This document shows positions 26,934-36,051 of a DNA stretch of 36,051 bases, one piece after another. A program made the translations under genes and the position numbers. Every line of letters begins with the position of its first letter. The stretch's first letter is position 1. The notes under the pieces are model-generated. The model worked only from the letters and a program-made list of their open reading frames with translations. It was not told the DNA's origin and searched no databases. The DNA comes from Chrysochromulina tobinii (lineage: Eukaryota; Haptophyta; Prymnesiales; Chrysochromulinaceae): the NCBI GenBank assembly GCA_001275005.1, contig JWZX01003067.1:1-36051 (forward strand), in the 5' to 3' direction.

Positions 26934-29900
26934 ATGTCGTCGCCCCAACCTCAGGACGGCTCGCCGCCGTCGCCGCCCGGCTCGCGGTCGCCGCACTTGC
27001 GCGGCCGGCGCGACAAAGGCAAGCCGGCCACGGACGTTGCCAGCAGCCGCGATGCCGCCGCGGGCGTGAGCGACGTCACGCAGCTGCTCACACTCACTGA
27101 GGAGTCCGTGATGCAGAACACCATGGTGCGCTTCTCACGCGACGAGATCTACACCTTCGTGGGTTCAGTGCTGCTTGCGGTCAACCCTTACAAGGTCATC
27201 CCAGCCCTCTACGGCGAGGCCGCCATGGAAGCCTTCCAGCATGTCTCGATGCTCGAGGCGCCGCCGCACATCTACGCGCTCATGGAGGGCGCGTACCGAA
27301 AGGCGGTCAACGGCGGCGGCAACCAGTGCCTGATCATCTCGGGCGAGTCGGGCGCGGGCAAGACCGAGTCGACCAAGCATGCGCTCTCCTACCTCGTATG
27401 GCGCATGCGATTTGCGACGAGCGTGGGCGCGACCGGCGCGTCCTCGTCCTCATCCTCGCCAGACTCGAGCGACGGCACGAGCGCGAGCGGCGCGCGCCTC
27501 ACGACCTCGATCCTGCAGGCCAACCCGCTGATGGAGGCCTTTGGGAACGCGTGCACCTCGCGCAACTCCAACTCGTCGCGCTTTGGCAAGTGCGTGCGGC
27601 TGACGCTCGATGCGGAGCGTGGCTACCTGCTTGGCGGCCAGGTGGAGACCTACCTGCTCGAAAAGTCGCGCGTGACGAGCGGCATGGCGGACCACTTCGC
27701 CTCGGGTGAGCGCAACTTCCACGCCTTCTACCAGCTGGTCGCCGGGGTGGCCGAAGCTCAAGCCGCGGGCCCCAAGGCCGCCGGCGGCGGCGGTGGCGGC
27801 CTCCTCGGCTTCCTACGACTGGTGGCCAGCGAGCAGGACGAGCTCTCACCGCATGCGCTCGTTGGCTTCGAGTCGCTCGGGCTCACGGGCTCGCCGCGCG
27901 ACTACCGCCTCCTCGGCCAGTTCGGTGGCGCCGCGGACGCCCACCACATCGCCGCCGCCAAGGCGCGCGGCCTCGACGACGCGGCAGCCTTTCGCAAGAC
28001 GTGCGCGGCGCTGTGCGACCTCGGGTGCTCGCGCGACGAGATCCGCTCCCTGTTCAGCCTGCTCGCCGCCCTCCTCCACCTGGGGAACGGCGAGTTCGAG
28101 GACGACGCCACCGGCATCGCACGTCCCGCGCCCGGGCTGGGCGCGGCGGCCCTCGCGGCCGCCTCCCGGGCGCTTCGGTGCCCCCAGCTTGCTGATCTGC
28201 TGCTGCACCGCTCACTCAAAGTCGGCGGCGAGATGATGCGCATCGACCTGCGTGCTGAGCAGGCGGACAACTTGCTTCGCGGCATCCTCAAGTCGCTCTA
28301 CACGCTCGGCTTCGGATGGATCCTGCGCCGGGTCAACTCGGTGCTGCGCGCCGGTGGCGCCGAGCCGACGGCTCCGTCGCGCGACAGCGCGGGCGTGGTG
28401 GTGCTCGACGTCCTCGACATCTTCGGCTTCGAGAACTTCGCCTCCAACTCCTTCGAGCAGCTGTGCATCAACTTTGCGAACGAGAAGCTCCACCAGCTAT
28501 TCTTGAAGACGATGTTCAAGGCTGAGGAGGCCGTGGTCGCACGCGAGCGTCTCACGTTGCCACCCATTGAGTACTGCGACAATCAGCGCTGCCTCGCGAT
28601 GCTCGAGGACGCGCCGCGGGGCATCTTCCACGTGCTCGACACGTGCTGCCGCGTGCACGCTTCGGCCGCCTCGTTCTGCCTGCAGGTGCACGCGTGGCAT
28701 GCCGAGTGCGAATTCCTCGTCCTCTCGATGAACGGTACGAATGAGGACCGCACCTTCACGGTTCGTCACTTTGCGGGCGACGTGTGCTACCATGTGGAGG
28801 AGTTCTCGTCGAAGAACACGGAGACGATGGAGTCGCAGACGCGCCAGGTGCTCGACGCGGAGGGCCTCGCCCTCCTGCGTCCCATCTTCGACGACGAGGG
28901 CGACGCCGCCGCGCCCGCGCCTTCCGCCGACGAGCCCATCGGGGGCTCTGGCCAGTCGCGCGACGCCAACGGCCACGGCGCCAACGGCGGCGGCGGCGGC
29001 GGCTTGAGCTTCGGCACAGCCGCAGCAGCAGTGGCGGCGTCGACGGGCCTGCGTCGCGCGACGTCAACGGCGGGGGTCGAGCGGGGCGAGGCCGGGCGCA
29101 TGGCCTCGTCCACAGGCAAGCGCTTCCTTCGCGACATGGGGCGGCTCATGGCGTCGCTGCTCGCCAGCTCGTCCCACTTTGTGCACTGCGTCAAGCCCAA
29201 CGGCATGGAGCAGCCCGAGCTGCTCTCGTACGAGATGGTGGCCGAGCAGCTGACGAGCCTGGGGACGCTCGAGACCGTGCAGCTCATGGGGCTCGGCTAC
29301 CCCGTGCGCATCAAGTACGAGCAGCTGCGCAGGCGCTACCTGCCGCGGCTGGCCAACATCCCAGGAGCGGTGCTGCTCTCTCCCAAGCTCTTTGTGGAGA
29401 TGATCCTCGAGGTGTGCGACACGCCGCCCGGCGACTACAAGCTCGGGGTGACGCGCCTCTTCCTGCGCCACCGCGCGGCCCAGGTGCTCGAGTCGCTCGA
29501 GCCCCTCGACGTGTCCGTCCTCGAACCGCTCGTTCGATCAAAGGTGGACGCGTTTTGGCAGGCCGCCTCGCGCATACGCGACGCGCTCCTCACGTACTAC
29601 CATCAGAAGCGCTTTCGCGCCTTTTGGAAGTGCGTGCGCATCGCCCAAAAGTACCTGCGCATGTGGCTCGCCCTCCGGCGCTTCAAGCGGATGGTCTCGT
29701 CGGCGGGCACCATCCAGCACGCGGTGCGCTCGCACCGTGTGCGCCTTGCGTGCCAGGCGCGCCGGGCACGGCGCGGAGCGGCCATTCGGCTGCAGAAGCA
29801 CCTGCGCGGCTGGGTGGCCATGCGCCAGTACCTTCGCGTGCTCGACGCCGCCTCGACCATCCAAGCGGCCTATCGGCTCAAGCACCCGCCACCCCAGGCC

Positions 29901-32417
29901 GATGGAGCCGTCAGCGCCGCCGAGGGGCCCGGGGGCTCCGCTGCCGTCCTCGACCTCTTTTCGGACATGCTCTCAAAGCTCGGCTGGAACCAGCCGCAGG
30001 AGGGCAAGCACGATGAGTCGGCCAGTCTGCTGCTCCGGCAGCTTGCCAACAAGCCCGGCGGCGCGCTCCCGGCCAACGAGCCGCAGCGCCAGCCGTTGGC
30101 GAGCTTCTTCGACTTTATGTTCAGGCCGCCTCCGCGGCGCGAGGAGGAAGAGGCCGCGGTGCGCTCTGCGCCGCCAAAGGAGGGCGCCCCTTCGGGTATG
30201 GGCGCCCCTTCGGGTATGGGCGCCCCTTCGGGGCATCCCCACCCGGGCGTCGACATGTCCGTCGGCGGCCTGCCGGTGCTCGCGCCGCCGCCGCCGGTCA
30301 AGTCGCCGAAGAACGACTCGTCGCGCTCGGGCTTGCACGCGGCCGACGGGCGTCGAGATGGGCGTGGCTGTGCCCTCACGGAGGCGCTGAGTGAGGCCTC
30401 CCTACGAGAGGGTGCGCTGCGCCCCCGCTCGCCCGAGGACGATGACGCCGGGGGCTCGAGCGCCTCGGGGCTCTCGGCATCGATGCCCGTCGGCTGGCGG
30501 CGCTTCTCGTCCCTCGACGGCCGCCCGTACTTTTTCAACCCGAACACGAACGGGACGCAATGGGAGCCACCGATCTTACGGTACGAGATGACGGACGAGG
30601 AGGGGCTGCCGTGCTACTATTTTTACGATCCGCTCACCCGCCGCACCTCGTGGATCGAGCCCGAGAACATCCCCGGCTGGCAGCTGCCGGAGAGGCAGCA
30701 GCGCCAACTGCGCGGCGCCGCGCGCGTCGGCGCCTCCATCGCGGCTGGTCTCGGCACGCAGCCGGCGGGCCACTTGGCGCCCACGGCAGCGATGACGGCT
30801 GGTGGCGCATGGCCGCGCGGCGAGTCGGACGAGGCGGACTATGAGGACGTGGACTTGCTCTCGCCCGGCGACGCGGCGGACGAGGTGCACAAGATGGCGC
30901 CCGACTCGGACCACGCGGGCTACCCTTTCTCGGACCCGACTTACGAGGAGACCTCCGACTTTTTCCTCTCGCCGCAGCCAACATCGTCCCATGGCGCGTC
31001 GCCGCCGGTGGCGATCGCGCCGCAGCCGATCCGCGCAGCCCAGCTGCAGCTGCCGCGCGCCGCCTTTGCCCCCGCCGCCGAGGCTTTCTACTCGGAGGAC
31101 GAGGATGAGCTCAAGGGCGTCACCATCAAGGACCTCGGCACGGGGCGCACCATCACGATCCAAGATTTGGAGCGCGAGTATCCTCCTCTCAAGAGCAGCC
31201 CGCATTCGGCGGGCGCGCTCGCCGCTGACACGGGCGCCGGTGTGGCCTTGCCGAAGCTGAGCGCGCGTGAGAAGATGGCGAGGGTCGCTCAGCAGCACGA
31301 GATCGGCGAGATGGCGCGGCAGCATCGCCAGCCCCAGCCCCAGCAGCGGCAGCAGCATGGGCAGCAGCAGCAGCATGGGCAGCAGCTCCAGCGCCAACGG
31401 GAGCAGCCGCAGGCTGCACGGTCTCCGCCCAACACGGCGCGCTCGACCGGATCTGCCCGCGCGAGCGACCAGCATCGCTGGATCGAGCGCGCGGAGCAGA
31501 CGGAGCTGGACGGCTATCCAGACGACGCCGAGGCGGAGGCGTACAACAATCGCAAGCTGCCGCAGCATTACAAGGCGCTCGCCATCAAGGACCTGGACAC
31601 GGGGCGCACGATCGCCTTTGAGCATGCAGATATGCTCCGGCAACCGTTGCTCGTGCGCGACCTTGATGCCAACATCCTGCTCCCCTTGGCCCCGGACGAG
31701 GGGCGCAGCGCCATCGCGGAGGAGATGCTCAACCCTCCGCCCGCCCAGATGAAGTTCATGTCCTGCTCGCTGGAGCGCACGACGCTGCCGCCGCCCCTCT
31801 CGCTCCCCGAGTACCGGCTGTTCAAGGTGAGTCGCAAGCGCAAGGTCGAGATGTTCTCCGCGTGCCGCCGGCAGGAGGACACTGGCATCACCCACTTTGA
31901 CGTGCGCTGGATGGACGGGGTGCTCTCGTTCACCGGCCGGCTGCAGCTGCTCCCCCCGAGCGCCGGCTCGCACCTGCACGAGCTCGCCATGTACGATGAC
32001 TACATCAACTACTATGGCTTCCCGCGCGAGCTCGGCTTCATCCGGACCAAGCAGCTGCTCAACTTGGGCGAGACGGGCGCGCTGATTGAGCTCATCATCC
32101 CACGCGTCTCGCCCGATGGCGCCGCCGCCCAGTTCCGCGTGAACGCGGTCCCGGGCCAGTCGATGCTCACGATGTACAAGCAGCGGCGCGCGCGGGAGCA
32201 CATGTTCGTTCTGCGCGGCCGCCTCTCGATCCTTGACTCCCGAGCGCTCGTCGAGCTGCGCCATCGCGATGAGAAGGGGCGCCTCAATGTCGTCCTCCAG
32301 GCGAAGCGAATGCGCTCGAGCAAAGGCGAGGCGCAGCCATGGCGTGTGGGCTTCGCCCATCCGCTCTCGGCCTTCCAAACCTTTTGCGTGCTGCTCGCGC
32401 TCCACACGGACCATTGA
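26934..32417 (+). CDS. Unconventional myosin with IQ, WW and C-terminal tubby-like domains
   Basis: An actin-based motor of 1827 residues in one uninterrupted 5.5-kb exon. The motor domain (about 30-870) has the P-loop GESGAGKT (137-144), switch I NSNSSRFGK (211-219) and switch II LDIFGFENF (494-502), all intact. Basic IQ-like light-chain-binding motifs lie at about 905-985 (IQHAVRSHRVR, IRLQKHLRGW, IQAAYRL). A low-complexity region contains a GAPSGM triplicate. One good WW domain follows (Trp 1188 and 1210) and a second that keeps only its last Trp (1240). The motif IKDLxTGRTI occurs twice, at about 1398 and 1551, flanking a Gln-rich stretch. Residues of about 1606-1827 look like a tubby-type C-terminal domain: SRKRKVEMFSACRR near the start and HPLSAFQTFCVLLAL at the very end. 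Tubby domains bind phosphoinositides, so a membrane-cargo motor is inferred. Start ATG 26934, stop TGA 32415. Confidence 0.9.
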   Translation: MSSPQPQDGSPPSPPGSRSPHLRGRRDKGKPATDVASSRDAAAGVSDVTQLLTLTEESVMQNTMVRFSRDEIYTFVGSVLLAVNPYKVIPALYGEAAMEAFQHVSMLEAPPHIYALMEGAYRKAVNGGGNQCLIISGESGAGKTESTKHALSYLVWRMRFATSVGATGASSSSSSPDSSDGTSASGARLTTSILQANPLMEAFGNACTSRNSNSSRFGKCVRLTLDAERGYLLGGQVETYLLEKSRVTSGMADHFASGERNFHAFYQLVAGVAEAQAAGPKAAGGGGGGLLGFLRLVASEQDELSPHALVGFESLGLTGSPRDYRLLGQFGGAADAHHIAAAKARGLDDAAAFRKTCAALCDLGCSRDEIRSLFSLLAALLHLGNGEFEDDATGIARPAPGLGAAALAAASRALRCPQLADLLLHRSLKVGGEMMRIDLRAEQADNLLRGILKSLYTLGFGWILRRVNSVLRAGGAEPTAPSRDSAGVVVLDVLDIFGFENFASNSFEQLCINFANEKLHQLFLKTMFKAEEAVVARERLTLPPIEYCDNQRCLAMLEDAPRGIFHVLDTCCRVHASAASFCLQVHAWHAECEFLVLSMNGTNEDRTFTVRHFAGDVCYHVEEFSSKNTETMESQTRQVLDAEGLALLRPIFDDEGDAAAPAPSADEPIGGSGQSRDANGHGANGGGGGGLSFGTAAAAVAASTGLRRATSTAGVERGEAGRMASSTGKRFLRDMGRLMASLLASSSHFVHCVKPNGMEQPELLSYEMVAEQLTSLGTLETVQLMGLGYPVRIKYEQLRRRYLPRLANIPGAVLLSPKLFVEMILEVCDTPPGDYKLGVTRLFLRHRAAQVLESLEPLDVSVLEPLVRSKVDAFWQAASRIRDALLTYYHQKRFRAFWKCVRIAQKYLRMWLALRRFKRMVSSAGTIQHAVRSHRVRLACQARRARRGAAIRLQKHLRGWVAMRQYLRVLDAASTIQAAYRLKHPPPQADGAVSAAEGPGGSAAVLDLFSDMLSKLGWNQPQEGKHDESASLLLRQLANKPGGALPANEPQRQPLASFFDFMFRPPPRREEEEAAVRSAPPKEGAPSGMGAPSGMGAPSGHPHPGVDMSVGGLPVLAPPPPVKSPKNDSSRSGLHAADGRRDGRGCALTEALSEASLREGALRPRSPEDDDAGGSSASGLSASMPVGWRRFSSLDGRPYFFNPNTNGTQWEPPILRYEMTDEEGLPCYYFYDPLTRRTSWIEPENIPGWQLPERQQRQLRGAARVGASIAAGLGTQPAGHLAPTAAMTAGGAWPRGESDEADYEDVDLLSPGDAADEVHKMAPDSDHAGYPFSDPTYEETSDFFLSPQPTSSHGASPPVAIAPQPIRAAQLQLPRAAFAPAAEAFYSEDEDELKGVTIKDLGTGRTITIQDLEREYPPLKSSPHSAGALAADTGAGVALPKLSAREKMARVAQQHEIGEMARQHRQPQPQQRQQHGQQQQHGQQLQRQREQPQAARSPPNTARSTGSARASDQHRWIERAEQTELDGYPDDAEAEAYNNRKLPQHYKALAIKDLDTGRTIAFEHADMLRQPLLVRDLDANILLPLAPDEGRSAIAEEMLNPPPAQMKFMSCSLERTTLPPPLSLPEYRLFKVSRKRKVEMFSACRRQEDTGITHFDVRWMDGVLSFTGRLQLLPPSAGSHLHELAMYDDYINYYGFPRELGFIRTKQLLNLGETGALIELIIPRVSPDGAAAQFRVNAVPGQSMLTMYKQRRAREHMFVLRGRLSILDSRALVELRHRDEKGRLNVVLQAKRMRSSKGEAQPWRVGFAHPLSAFQTFCVLLALHTDH
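30183..30236 (+). repeat. 18-bp coding tandem repeat (GAPSGM x3)
   Basis: GGCGCCCCTTCGGGTATG occurs at 30183 and 30201 and, with a changed end, at 30219. It encodes GAPSGM, GAPSGM, GAPSGH in the linker between the IQ and WW regions of the myosin. The frame is preserved whatever the copy number. Confidence 0.9.
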
Positions 32418-32969
32418 GGCATGAGGGTGCCTTGCGAGCTACCAGGGGGCTGCCTGGCGCGGGCCGACAAACATTGCCCTTGGGGCAGACTGAGGAATGA
32501 TGATGTGGTGGCGGCTGGAAGAGATTCTTGCACAGACGAGAGATGCGGCATGCGACTCTGGCATAAGTAAGTACACGCACATACAAGTACAGGGTGACAC
32601 TGATTACTGTCGTGTCATCAGTGGAGCGCGTGAGAACGGTCTCGAGTGAGCGGAGGTGAGTCGTGAGCGATCCCCGCGTTAGGCCTCTATGTTAGCCGGT
32701 GGGCGGTGCGACCGACCTTTCTTGGGCCCACGCTTTGTTAGGCATGGAGAAATGTGGGCCTTGTACGTACGTATACCTTGTTTGCGGCCCAATACCAGTA
32801 GTGTACCGGGTGGAGTGTAATGTCTCATCAGTGTGCACGGCTTTTAGTTAACTTTGATTTCCTTGCGTCCCTCGCTGCGCACTGCGCGACAATGGCGCTC
32901 CGTCAAAAGGCGGCGCCGTCGAAGAATCTCGAGAATTGAGATTTCCCGCATTCAACAGAGCGCTTTTCA
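32418..32969. other. Intergenic region upstream of ftsZ
   Basis: 552 bases between two plus-strand genes. GC falls compared with the genes. A self-complementary GTACGTAC lies at about 32763-32770. No ORF with coding character and no RNA gene was seen; the ftsZ promoter is presumably here. Confidence 0.5.
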
Positions 32970-35312
32970 ATGGCGCCTTCGTACTGTTGGCGCCTGTTGG
33001 CGCTCTACCTACTGACGGTCGAAGCTGCTTCGTTCGGGTTCTCGCTCGCGCCCCAGCGGCCCCCGTCGACGACCCAGCGTGTGCCGCAGCTTCTCGCCAT
33101 CTGCGAGTCCCCTGATGGGTCGCAGGCGTACGCGCGCCTCAAGCCGTTTGAAATTCAAATTCCAAACATCAGCGAGGAGCTGCTGCGCAAGGCGAAGATG
33201 GCCGCGTTCTCAGGCCAGATCACGATGAAATCATTGACCCACGCGATCGCGGCGGCCTCAGCTCTGCAGCCGTCTGCCAGCGACGGCGTCGAAAAGGCAG
33301 AGGAAACGCCAGCAGGCGATGCCAAGGCGGAGAGCGACGTGCGCGGCCAGGTGCGGGTCCGCGCGCGGCCCATCGTCGCGCAGGCGGCGACGCTCGCGCC
33401 GGACCATCCCGCCGCTGCGGCGGCCACCGCGGCCGCAGGCTTGCTCCCCGATTGGGAGGCCTGCTTGCAGGCAGCGACAGAGCACGAGTGCATGCTGCGC
33501 CTCGAGCCCCCACAGCGCCTTGACGAGGCCTCGGCCGTCCGGCGGCGCCCTGCCGTGCTCGATGACAAGCCGCGGCCTGCCCAGCTCGAGGGCAAGGTGA
33601 CCCCTGCGGCCCTCGATGAGAAGGCTCGGCCTGCCGCGCGCGAATCTGGCGAGACTCGAGCCGCGCCCAGTATGGCGCCCAAGGACATGCAGCTGCCCAA
33701 GATTCTGATCTTCGGGGTGGGCGGCGGCGGCGGCAACACGGTCGCGCGCATCCCGTCGGCGCTCTCCTCGATGCTGTCTGGGATGGGTGAGGCGGCCGAC
33801 AGCGCGACGAGTGCGACGCTCGAGATGTGCCTGCTCAACACCGACGTCCAGGCCCTGACGATATCGGCAGCTGCAGCGACGAGGGCGAGCGCGGACGCTG
33901 CCGCGGCCTCCAACTCTCGCAACCCGCGCTCGGAGGGCGCCGCGGATGCGGTGGTCATCTCTTCGGTGCAGCTGGGCGCCTCCTCGCTGCGTGGGCTCGG
34001 GGCCGGGGGAGTGCCCGAGCGCGCGCGGCGTGCGGCGGAGGAGGAGGCAGACGCTATTCGAAGCCGACTAATAGGCGCGGACCTCGTCTTTCTGACCGCG
34101 GGCATGGGCGGGGGAACCGGCTCAGGCGCGGCGCCCGTCGTCGCGCGTCTCGCGAGAGAGAGCGGGGCGCTCGTCGTCGCCGTCGTCTCGACGCCATTCG
34201 GCTTCGAGGGAGGCACTCGGCACGACACTGCGCAGGCGGCCATCGAGGAGCTCGGCAAGCATGTGGATGTGCTCGTGGTGGTGCACAATGAGAAGCTGAT
34301 CCAGATCTTGCCCGACGGGCTCCCGCTGAGGGACGCCCTGCATGCTGCGGACGAGGTGGCCGCCCAGGCGATCGTCAGTGTCGCCGCGATGCTCGCGGCG
34401 TCGCAAACGATCAATGTCGACTTTGCAGATCTCGAGGCGATCATGCGAGGCGCGGGGCGCGGCCTCATCACCATCGGGCGTGCCGCGGGCGCGGGCGCGG
34501 CGCAGGCGGCGGTGCAGGCAGCGCTCTCGTCACCGCTGCTCGACGTGAAGCTCGAGCAATGCAGCGGCCTCATCTACTCCATCACTGGGGGTGCGTCGCT
34601 AACGCTCCATCAGGTCCGCTGATGACCGCTGATGACCGCTGATGACCGCTGATGACCGCTGATGACCGCTGATGACCGCTGATGACCGCTGATGACCGCT
34701 GATGAGCGTGCGTCGCTCACGCCCCATCAGGTTCGCGAGGTGGGCGAGGCACTGTCTCCCCTGCTAGTCGATGATGCGAACGTGATCTTCGGAACGTCGA
34801 TCGACCCTTCCCTGCCCGACGATGAGGTGATCGTGAGCCTCATCGCGACGGGCTTCGCGCCGCCGCAGCAGCAGCCACGGAGGAGTTCGCCGCCGCCTTC
34901 GGCGATGCCGTCCGAGATCGTCTCGTCGTCCTCCCCCGATGCGCCCTCCCCCGGTGCGACTCCATACGACCTGTTCGCGTACCACCCGCCGCAGCCCAAG
35001 CTGCTTGCCCGCGACGGCGCCTCGGTCGCGGAGGAGTCGCTCCGTCGGTACGATGAATACCTGTGCGAGCGCACGTATGGAGAGGGCGTGCGCGCCGAGC
35101 CGACGCCCACGACGGCGCCGGTCCCGGAGGCGCGATCGGGCGCCATCGTGGGCGCCCAGCCGAGAGGGGGGGCGGCTCCGACGCCCACGACGGCGCCAAC
35201 GGCCGAGGAGCAGCTGGAGGGGGCGCGCTGGTACGACAGCATCGTCGCGCGCAAGTTGAAAGCCGAGCGCGATGCTCACGAGGCCGCACACGACGGCAGG
35301 TGGGGCATCTGA
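32970..35312 (+). CDS. ftsZ: FtsZ, plastid-type division GTPase with bipartite leader, 2 exons
   Basis: FtsZ is the tubulin-like GTPase that forms the division ring. Exons 32970-34613 and 34731-35312 (phase 0) give about 741 residues. The N-terminus has a signal peptide ([19 protein letters not shown]) followed by ASFGFSLAP: a Phe just after the likely cleavage site is typical of complex-plastid targeting, so a plastid location is inferred. About 210 residues of Ala-rich linker precede the GTPase domain, which begins [14 protein letters not shown] (about 243). The tubulin signature GGGTGSG is at 380-386, and the catalytic loop is [11 protein letters not shown]. There is an Ala/Ser-rich insertion before [11 protein letters not shown]. 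The splice joins LTLHQ to [11 protein letters not shown], and exon 2 supplies [14 protein letters not shown] and IATGF. The tail is Pro-rich and lacks the usual C-terminal FtsA/ZipA-type peptide. Confidence 0.92.
34614..34730 (+). other. Intron of ftsZ made of a decamer array and a duplicated exon end
   Basis: 117 nt, phase 0, CATCAG|GTCCGC to CATCAG|GTTCGC. Without removal the frame stops at 34620 and the conserved FtsZ C-terminal sheet would be lost; with removal the family sequence is continuous. The last 23 bases of the intron copy the last 23 bases of exon 1. Confidence 0.88.
34621..34700 (+). repeat. Perfect 10-bp tandem repeat, 8 copies
   Basis: GATGACCGCT is repeated exactly eight times, with a partial unit on the left (CCGCT) and a diverging one on the right (GATGAGCG). 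No mismatches occur within the eight copies, which points to a young or actively homogenised array. Confidence 0.97.
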
Positions 35313-36051
35313 TGAGTATGAGCTGGACGGCGAGATCCGGGGAGGGGTTGGGGTGGGCGATGGGGATGAGCGACGCTGCCACGACGCCTGGAGCGATGTG
35401 GTCGAGCGGCTACGTCAAGCCTTGCCGCGGAGAAGATGGAACTTCTCTCGACAGGGCGCTGACCATCCCACATGCATCCGTGGCCATGGACAGAGACAAC
35501 AGAGTAGTACTACTGAGGTGCCCCAGATCACTACGCGATAGGCTATACGCGATACATTGCCGTGAACCCGATGATGAGAGGGGCCGGCCGATACATGGTG
35601 TACACATTGTTGTGCGAGGTGAGAGACGTGCGCATGCTGCGTGAGTAAGTCATGAGTCATGAGTGGCGACTGGCCGAGGGGGGGTGACTGTACATTTACA
35701 TGGGGCGCAATGGGGTGTGACCTGTGTGCGTCCTTGAGGCGGCATGACGCATGTCCGATGAGCGATGTCGACGGAAAGGAAGTGTATGGACTGTGGAGAT
35801 GGAGTTCAGTTGGAGAATCAGATGTCAGGTGATATGTTCATGCGTGCGGCATGTGGCATGCCCGGGGAGTACATGTAGTGTCTCGTGGTGGTCGATCAGT
35901 GACCTCGGCGTTCCCGAGAAGTTTTCTATGTTTTCTGCGGGCCTTCGCTTTCCGTCTTCCATTGAGAGGGTCGAAGCGCGTTGTATCGAGCCTCGACGTG
36001 CCTCCGGAACCTCGGAGGGTCCGGTTTTAAGGCACAATGCCGAGGGACCAC
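35313..36051. other. Intergenic 3' flank of ftsZ to the window edge
   Basis: 739 bases. Only short open frames without domains occur; composition is mixed and the far end is AT-richer. No RNA gene, repeat array or mobile-element end was recognised. Confidence 0.5.

Noticed and set aside
30576-32414. 612-codon open frame antisense to the myosin tail
   Set aside because: Same shadow effect; the plus strand has IQ, WW and tubby-like domains in frame.
34591-34730. Donor GTGCGT at 34591 as the ftsZ 5' splice site
   Set aside because: It looks like the local donor preference but is phase 1, while no acceptor before exon 2 gives phase 1 in the FtsZ frame. The CATCAG|GT site fits.
34692-35312. A separate 206-residue gene after ftsZ
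   Set aside because: From 34731 its sequence ([19 protein letters not shown]) is the missing C-terminal part of FtsZ, and the phase matches the splice, so it is exon 2.

Overview
The window is nuclear DNA from a GC-rich, intron-poor eukaryote, most likely a unicellular alga with a complex (secondary) plastid. A haptophyte is the best guess; a pelagophyte or another secondary-plastid lineage is possible. Four things support this: a plastid-type FtsZ whose leader is a signal peptide followed by a Phe at the predicted cleavage site; a mitochondrial-type 2-oxoglutarate dehydrogenase E1; myosin, NACHT-WD40, PAQR and PNGase-like genes; and short spliceosomal introns, 7 of 10 of which start GTGCGC. 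The assignment is inference from gene content, not from a marker gene.

Layout. 1-1370 (+): 3' end of a WD40 gene with a hydrophobic tail. 2354-3511 (+): a seven-helix PAQR receptor/hydrolase. 5049-9394 (-): a three-exon trehalose-6-phosphate synthase/phosphatase-like gene with degenerate active sites and a C-terminal membrane anchor. 9901-11313 (-): a Cys-rich leucine-rich-repeat protein. 11314-13288: a stretch of visibly lower GC holding an orphan coiled-coil, CxxC-rich reading frame. 13468-16306 (-): a two-exon NHL-repeat propeller gene. 16498-18297 (-): a secreted-looking peptide:N-glycanase homologue. 18742-23224 (-): a seven-exon NACHT protein with an embedded RelA/SpoT-like domain and a WD40 array. 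Divergent from it, 23394-26417 (+) is OGDH E1. 26934-32417 (+) is a single-exon myosin with IQ, WW and tubby-like domains, and 32970-35312 (+) is a two-exon FtsZ.

The neighbours do not form an operon or a shared pathway; most are ordinary housekeeping or signalling genes. The stand-out locus is the NACHT-RelA/SpoT-WD40 gene. Its last propeller repeats are nearly identical cassettes, each a 129-nt phase-1 exon plus an intron of about 66 nt, and they differ almost only at a few residues expected on the ligand-binding face of a WD40 propeller. This is the pattern of fungal NACHT-WD40 allorecognition genes, so the gene is a candidate recognition or immune-type receptor. The second notable locus is the FtsZ intron. 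It is flanked by a duplicated exon segment and filled with a decamer repeat, which suggests a recent intron gain by tandem duplication.

Coordinates of spliced genes come from reading the splice sites by eye against known family sequence; no transcript data were available.
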